Origin: Candidatus Zipacnadia bacterium
GTDB taxonomy: Bacteria > Armatimonadota > Zipacnadia > Zipacnadales > Zipacnadaceae
DNA length: 44,616 nucleotides
Reading direction: 5' to 3'
Assembly (NCBI GenBank): GCA_029820565.1
Contig: JALGUR010000063.1
Location: forward strand, 1 to 44,616
The stretch's first letter is position 1, and each line of letters begins with the position of its first letter. Below are positions 43,075 to 44,616 of the stretch, piece after piece. The notes beneath the pieces were generated by a model. It did no database searches. It worked only from the letters and a program-made list of their open reading frames with translations, and was not told where the DNA came from. Made by a program: the position numbers and the translations under genes.

Positions 43075-43151
43075 GTAGGAGCGGCGTTCCCGCCGAAACT
43101 GCCTGGGCAGCGAAGGCGGGACGGCTTTCGGGCCGAGGACGCCCCTCCTAC
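43075..43151 (-). repeat. inverted-repeat element between rpsQ and the EF-G-like gene
   Basis: 77 bases bounded by GTAGGAG/CTCCTAC; the ends extend as imperfect GTAGGAGGGGCGT and ACGCCGCTCCTAC. The inside contains GGCGGGA and TCCCGCC, so the whole element can fold back on itself. Same general style (GC-rich, GGCGT/ACGCC, TCCCGCC) as the repeats at 35541-35642 and 37514-37690, but a different sequence. Confidence 0.7.
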
Positions 43152-43183
43152 ACTATCTAAGACATAATTGCATACCTGTAACA

Positions 43184-43441
43184 CTACTGCGCCCGGGACA
43201 ATATCTGCACCACTCGCCAGGTTTTCTCTTTACTCAGTGGTCGGCATTTTACCATACGCACTCGATCTCCGACGTGGCACTGATTATTCTCGTCATGTGC
43301 CTTGAACTTCTGCGTCTTACGCAGCACTTTGCCGTATAGCGGATGAGCAACTAACCGTCCCACTTCTACCACCACGGTCTTATCCATATTGTCACTTATC
43401 ACAGTGCCTTCCCAGCTGCGCCTGGTATCTTGCCTATTCAT
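43184..43441 (-). CDS. rpsQ: 30S ribosomal protein S17
   Basis: 85 residues from ATG 43441 (MNRQDTRRSWEGTVISD), preferred over ATG 43456 because GAGGA lies 8 bases before it. Typical: DNMDKTVVVEVGRLVAHPLYGK, KFKAHDENNQCHVGDRVRMVKCRPLSKEKTW. Follows rpmC; followed by a repeat and the EF-G-like gene. Confidence 0.97.
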   Translation of the reverse strand: MNRQDTRRSWEGTVISDNMDKTVVVEVGRLVAHPLYGKVLRKTQKFKAHDENNQCHVGDRVRMVKCRPLSKEKTWRVVQILSRAQ

Positions 43442-43452
43442 TACGGGTGTCC

Positions 43453-43680
43453 TCATTGATTGATACCTAATTCTCGCTCCCGCACAATTGTGTTGATACG
43501 CGCTATAGCCTTGCGGTACTTACGAACTCGCTTGGGATCGTCAATTTGCCCCGAAGCCAAGCGCAAGCGCAAGTTAAACAGACTCTCGGTTATATGTTGT
43601 TTGCGTTCCAGCAATTCCAGGTCGGTGGCCTGGCGCAACTGGTCCAATAACTCTGTAGTTGTGTCTGTGCTATCAGGCAT
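43453..43680 (-). CDS. rpmC: 50S ribosomal protein L29
   Basis: 75 residues: two helices with LDQLRQATDLELLERKQHI, SLFNLRLRLASGQIDDPKRVRKYRKAIARINTIVRE. Sits near the exit of the peptide tunnel. Follows rplP by 3 bases. Confidence 0.96.
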   Translation of the reverse strand: MPDSTDTTTELLDQLRQATDLELLERKQHITESLFNLRLRLASGQIDDPKRVRKYRKAIARINTIVRERELGINQ

Positions 43681-43683
43681 CGG

Positions 43684-44094
43684 CTAATCCTCGCGGGTTA
43701 CGAATTTGGTCTTTATGGGCAGTTTGTGGGCGGCCAGGCGCATCGCGTCGCGGGCCACTTCCGGCTCTACGCCGGCCATCTCGAACATAATCCGCCCCGG
43801 CTTAACTACAGCCACATAGTGAGATACCGCCCCCTTGCCCTTGCCCATTCGCGTCTCGGCGGGCGTCTCGGTAACCGGCTTATCAGGAAATATTTTAATC
43901 CAAACTTTGCCCCCGCGCCGCGCCCGCCGCGTCATGGCCACGCGGGCGGCCTCAATCTGGCGCGAGTCTATCCACCCCGGCGCCAGGGCCTGAAGGCCAT
44001 ACTCGCCCTGGTCCAGGGTATTACCCCTCGCCGCCATACCCTTGTTCCGGCCCCGATGACTCTTAGGGTGCTTCAGTCGTTTCGGCATCAACAT
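43684..44094 (-). CDS. rplP: 50S ribosomal protein L16
   Basis: 136 residues from ATG 44094 ([19 protein letters not shown]), chosen because AGGAGG lies 9 bases upstream. Core: [90 protein letters not shown]. Overlaps the end of rpsC by about 32 bases in another frame. Confidence 0.97.
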   Translation of the reverse strand: MLMPKRLKHPKSHRGRNKGMAARGNTLDQGEYGLQALAPGWIDSRQIEAARVAMTRRARRGGKVWIKIFPDKPVTETPAETRMGKGKGAVSHYVAVVKPGRIMFEMAGVEPEVARDAMRLAAHKLPIKTKFVTRED

Positions 44095-44616
44095 TACTAT
44101 CTTCCTCCTCATCCTCGCCGTCTGCGTCAGTCGCCCAATCCGCTACCAACTCTGCTACTACCGGCTCGGATTGCTCAGAGTCGGCATCTGAGGCCACCGT
44201 CTCAGGTTCTGGCTCTGGTTGCTGTGCAGATGGCATCTCTGCCGACTCAACTTCTTCATCATCTTCTCCAGCTACTACCACTTCTTCGGGTTCCTGCTCA
44301 GGTTCCGGCTCTGGTTGCTGTGCAGATGGCATCTCTGCTTCTTCGGGTTCCTGCTCAGGTTCCGGCTCTGGTTGCTGTGCAGATGGCATCTCTGGCGGCT
44401 CAACTTCTTCATCATCTTCTTCACCAGCTACTACTACCGCTTCTTCGGGTTCCTGCTCAGGTTCTTCGCCCCCACCGCTCCGCACTACTGCTGAAGGTGT
44501 CACCGAGCCGGAAGTTGCTTGTAGAACCTGCACTTCTTCTTCCGCCGGCTCCGGCTGCGGTCCCTCTTCCTTCTGCGGAGGCAATATTTCGCCTTTGTAT
44601 ATCCACGCCTTAACTC
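44063..44616 (-). CDS. rpsC: 30S ribosomal protein S3, C-terminal part with long acidic repeat tail
   Basis: The frame runs in from the right edge, so the N-terminal and core domains are outside. The first visible residues, [10 protein letters not shown], are the normal end of S3. Instead of stopping it continues for about 170 residues of Glu/Pro/Gln-rich sequence: a 13-residue unit [13 protein letters not shown] occurs three times, with EQEPEE and [12 protein letters not shown] modules between. The tail is strongly acidic, unusual for a ribosomal protein whose core is basic. It ends at TAA 44063, inside the rplP frame. The order rpsC-rplP-rpmC-rpsQ supports the identity. Confidence 0.85.
   Translation of the reverse strand, partial: VKAWIYKGEILPPQKEEGPQPEPAEEEVQVLQATSGSVTPSAVVRSGGGEEPEQEPEEAVVVAGEEDDEEVEPPEMPSAQQPEPEPEQEPEEAEMPSAQQPEPEPEQEPEEVVVAGEDDEEVESAEMPSAQQPEPEPETVASDADSEQSEPVVAELVADWATDADGEDEEEDSNVDAETTEAP
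44205..44400 (-). repeat. in-frame tandem repeats in the rpsC tail
   Basis: Three near-identical copies of a stretch encoding [13 protein letters not shown] (plus strand GGCTCTGGTTGCTGTGCAGA followed by TGGCATCTCTG) begin near 44211, 44311 and 44368. Spacing differs because EQEPEE and acidic modules are inserted or lost. Typical of slippage in low-complexity coding DNA. Confidence 0.85.

Noticed and set aside
44205-44400. Repeats considered as a CRISPR array
   Set aside because: Units encode [13 protein letters not shown] in frame, spacing is irregular, and there are no unique spacers or cas genes.
43726-44613. Long plus-strand open frame of about 295 codons opposite rpsC tail and rplP
   Set aside because: It is the low-complexity mirror of the Glu/Pro-rich S3 tail and of rplP, rich in Leu/Arg/His, with no SD or family match.
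1-44616. tRNA, rRNA and known riboswitches
   Set aside because: I found no cloverleaf, rRNA core sequence or recognisable riboswitch core by eye; a covariance-model search would be needed to exclude small RNAs.

Overview
This is a bacterial chromosomal window of housekeeping genes, probably from an uncultured organism. It carries most of an S10/spc/alpha ribosomal-protein cluster and a rpmF-plsX-fab-rnc cluster. Bacterial features include an FtsZ-era style phoH/pgpH/ybeY/dgkA block, MreB, sigma70-type promoters, zinc-type S14 and S4, and strong Shine-Dalgarno (SD) sequences with frequent GTG and TTG starts. The mix (PgpH-type 7TM-HD protein, DgkA-PAP2 fusion, Fe-S EtfA, DUF5615/DUF433 pair, several secreted glycosidase-like proteins, GC-rich hairpin repeats, heptamer tandem repeats) fits a Terrabacteria lineage such as Armatimonadota. 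That placement is an inference of low confidence; no rRNA or other decisive marker is present.

Layout. 1-495 (-): start of an M24 (Xaa-Pro type) peptidase that runs off the left edge and diverges from a MreB-like gene across a 296-base region with a promoter for each direction. 792-10407 (+): mreB-like, hinT, a secreted GHL10-type glycosidase-like protein, phoH, pgpH, a phosphotriesterase-family protein with its own promoter, ybeY, and a dgkA-PAP2 fusion. 10404-15654 (-): pmbA/tldE, a SPOR-domain protein, a DUF433/DUF5615 antitoxin/toxin-like pair and a GH42-like secreted protein that appears frameshifted. 15684-26568 (-): rnc, fabF, acpP, fabG, fabD, etfA, etfB, a DUF4268 gene, an acyl-CoA dehydrogenase, fabH, plsX, rpmF and yceD, transcribed right to left from a near-perfect promoter at 26621-26649. 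26632-28555 (-): a secreted, probable alpha-toroid protein broken by a frameshift. 28713-44616 (-): the ribosomal cluster in transcription order rpsC (partial), rplP, rpmC, rpsQ, an EF-G-like GTPase, rplN, rplX, rplE, rpsN, rpsH, rplF, rplR, rplO, secY, adk, map, infA, rpmJ, rpsM, rpsK, rpsD, rpoA, rplQ, truA, rplM, rpsI.

What stands out: (1) rpsE (S5) is absent from its conserved place between rplR and rplO, which is instead filled by a dispersed GC-rich repeat; (2) an EF-G-like gene sits between rpsQ and rplN; (3) S3 carries a long acidic repetitive C-terminal tail; (4) an acyl-CoA dehydrogenase/ETF module with a ferredoxin-fused EtfA sits inside the fatty-acid synthesis cluster, which has no visible enoyl-ACP reductase; (5) FabD lacks about 20 residues just before its nucleophile elbow, YbeY has Asp in place of its third zinc-ligand His, and the MreB-like protein lacks the catalytic Glu pair; (6) short two-hairpin elements with compensatory changes and other GC-rich inverted repeats recur between genes; (7) two secreted-protein genes look frameshifted. 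The missing S5, the FabD gap and the frameshifts could partly be assembly or sequencing artefacts, and this is stated at each.
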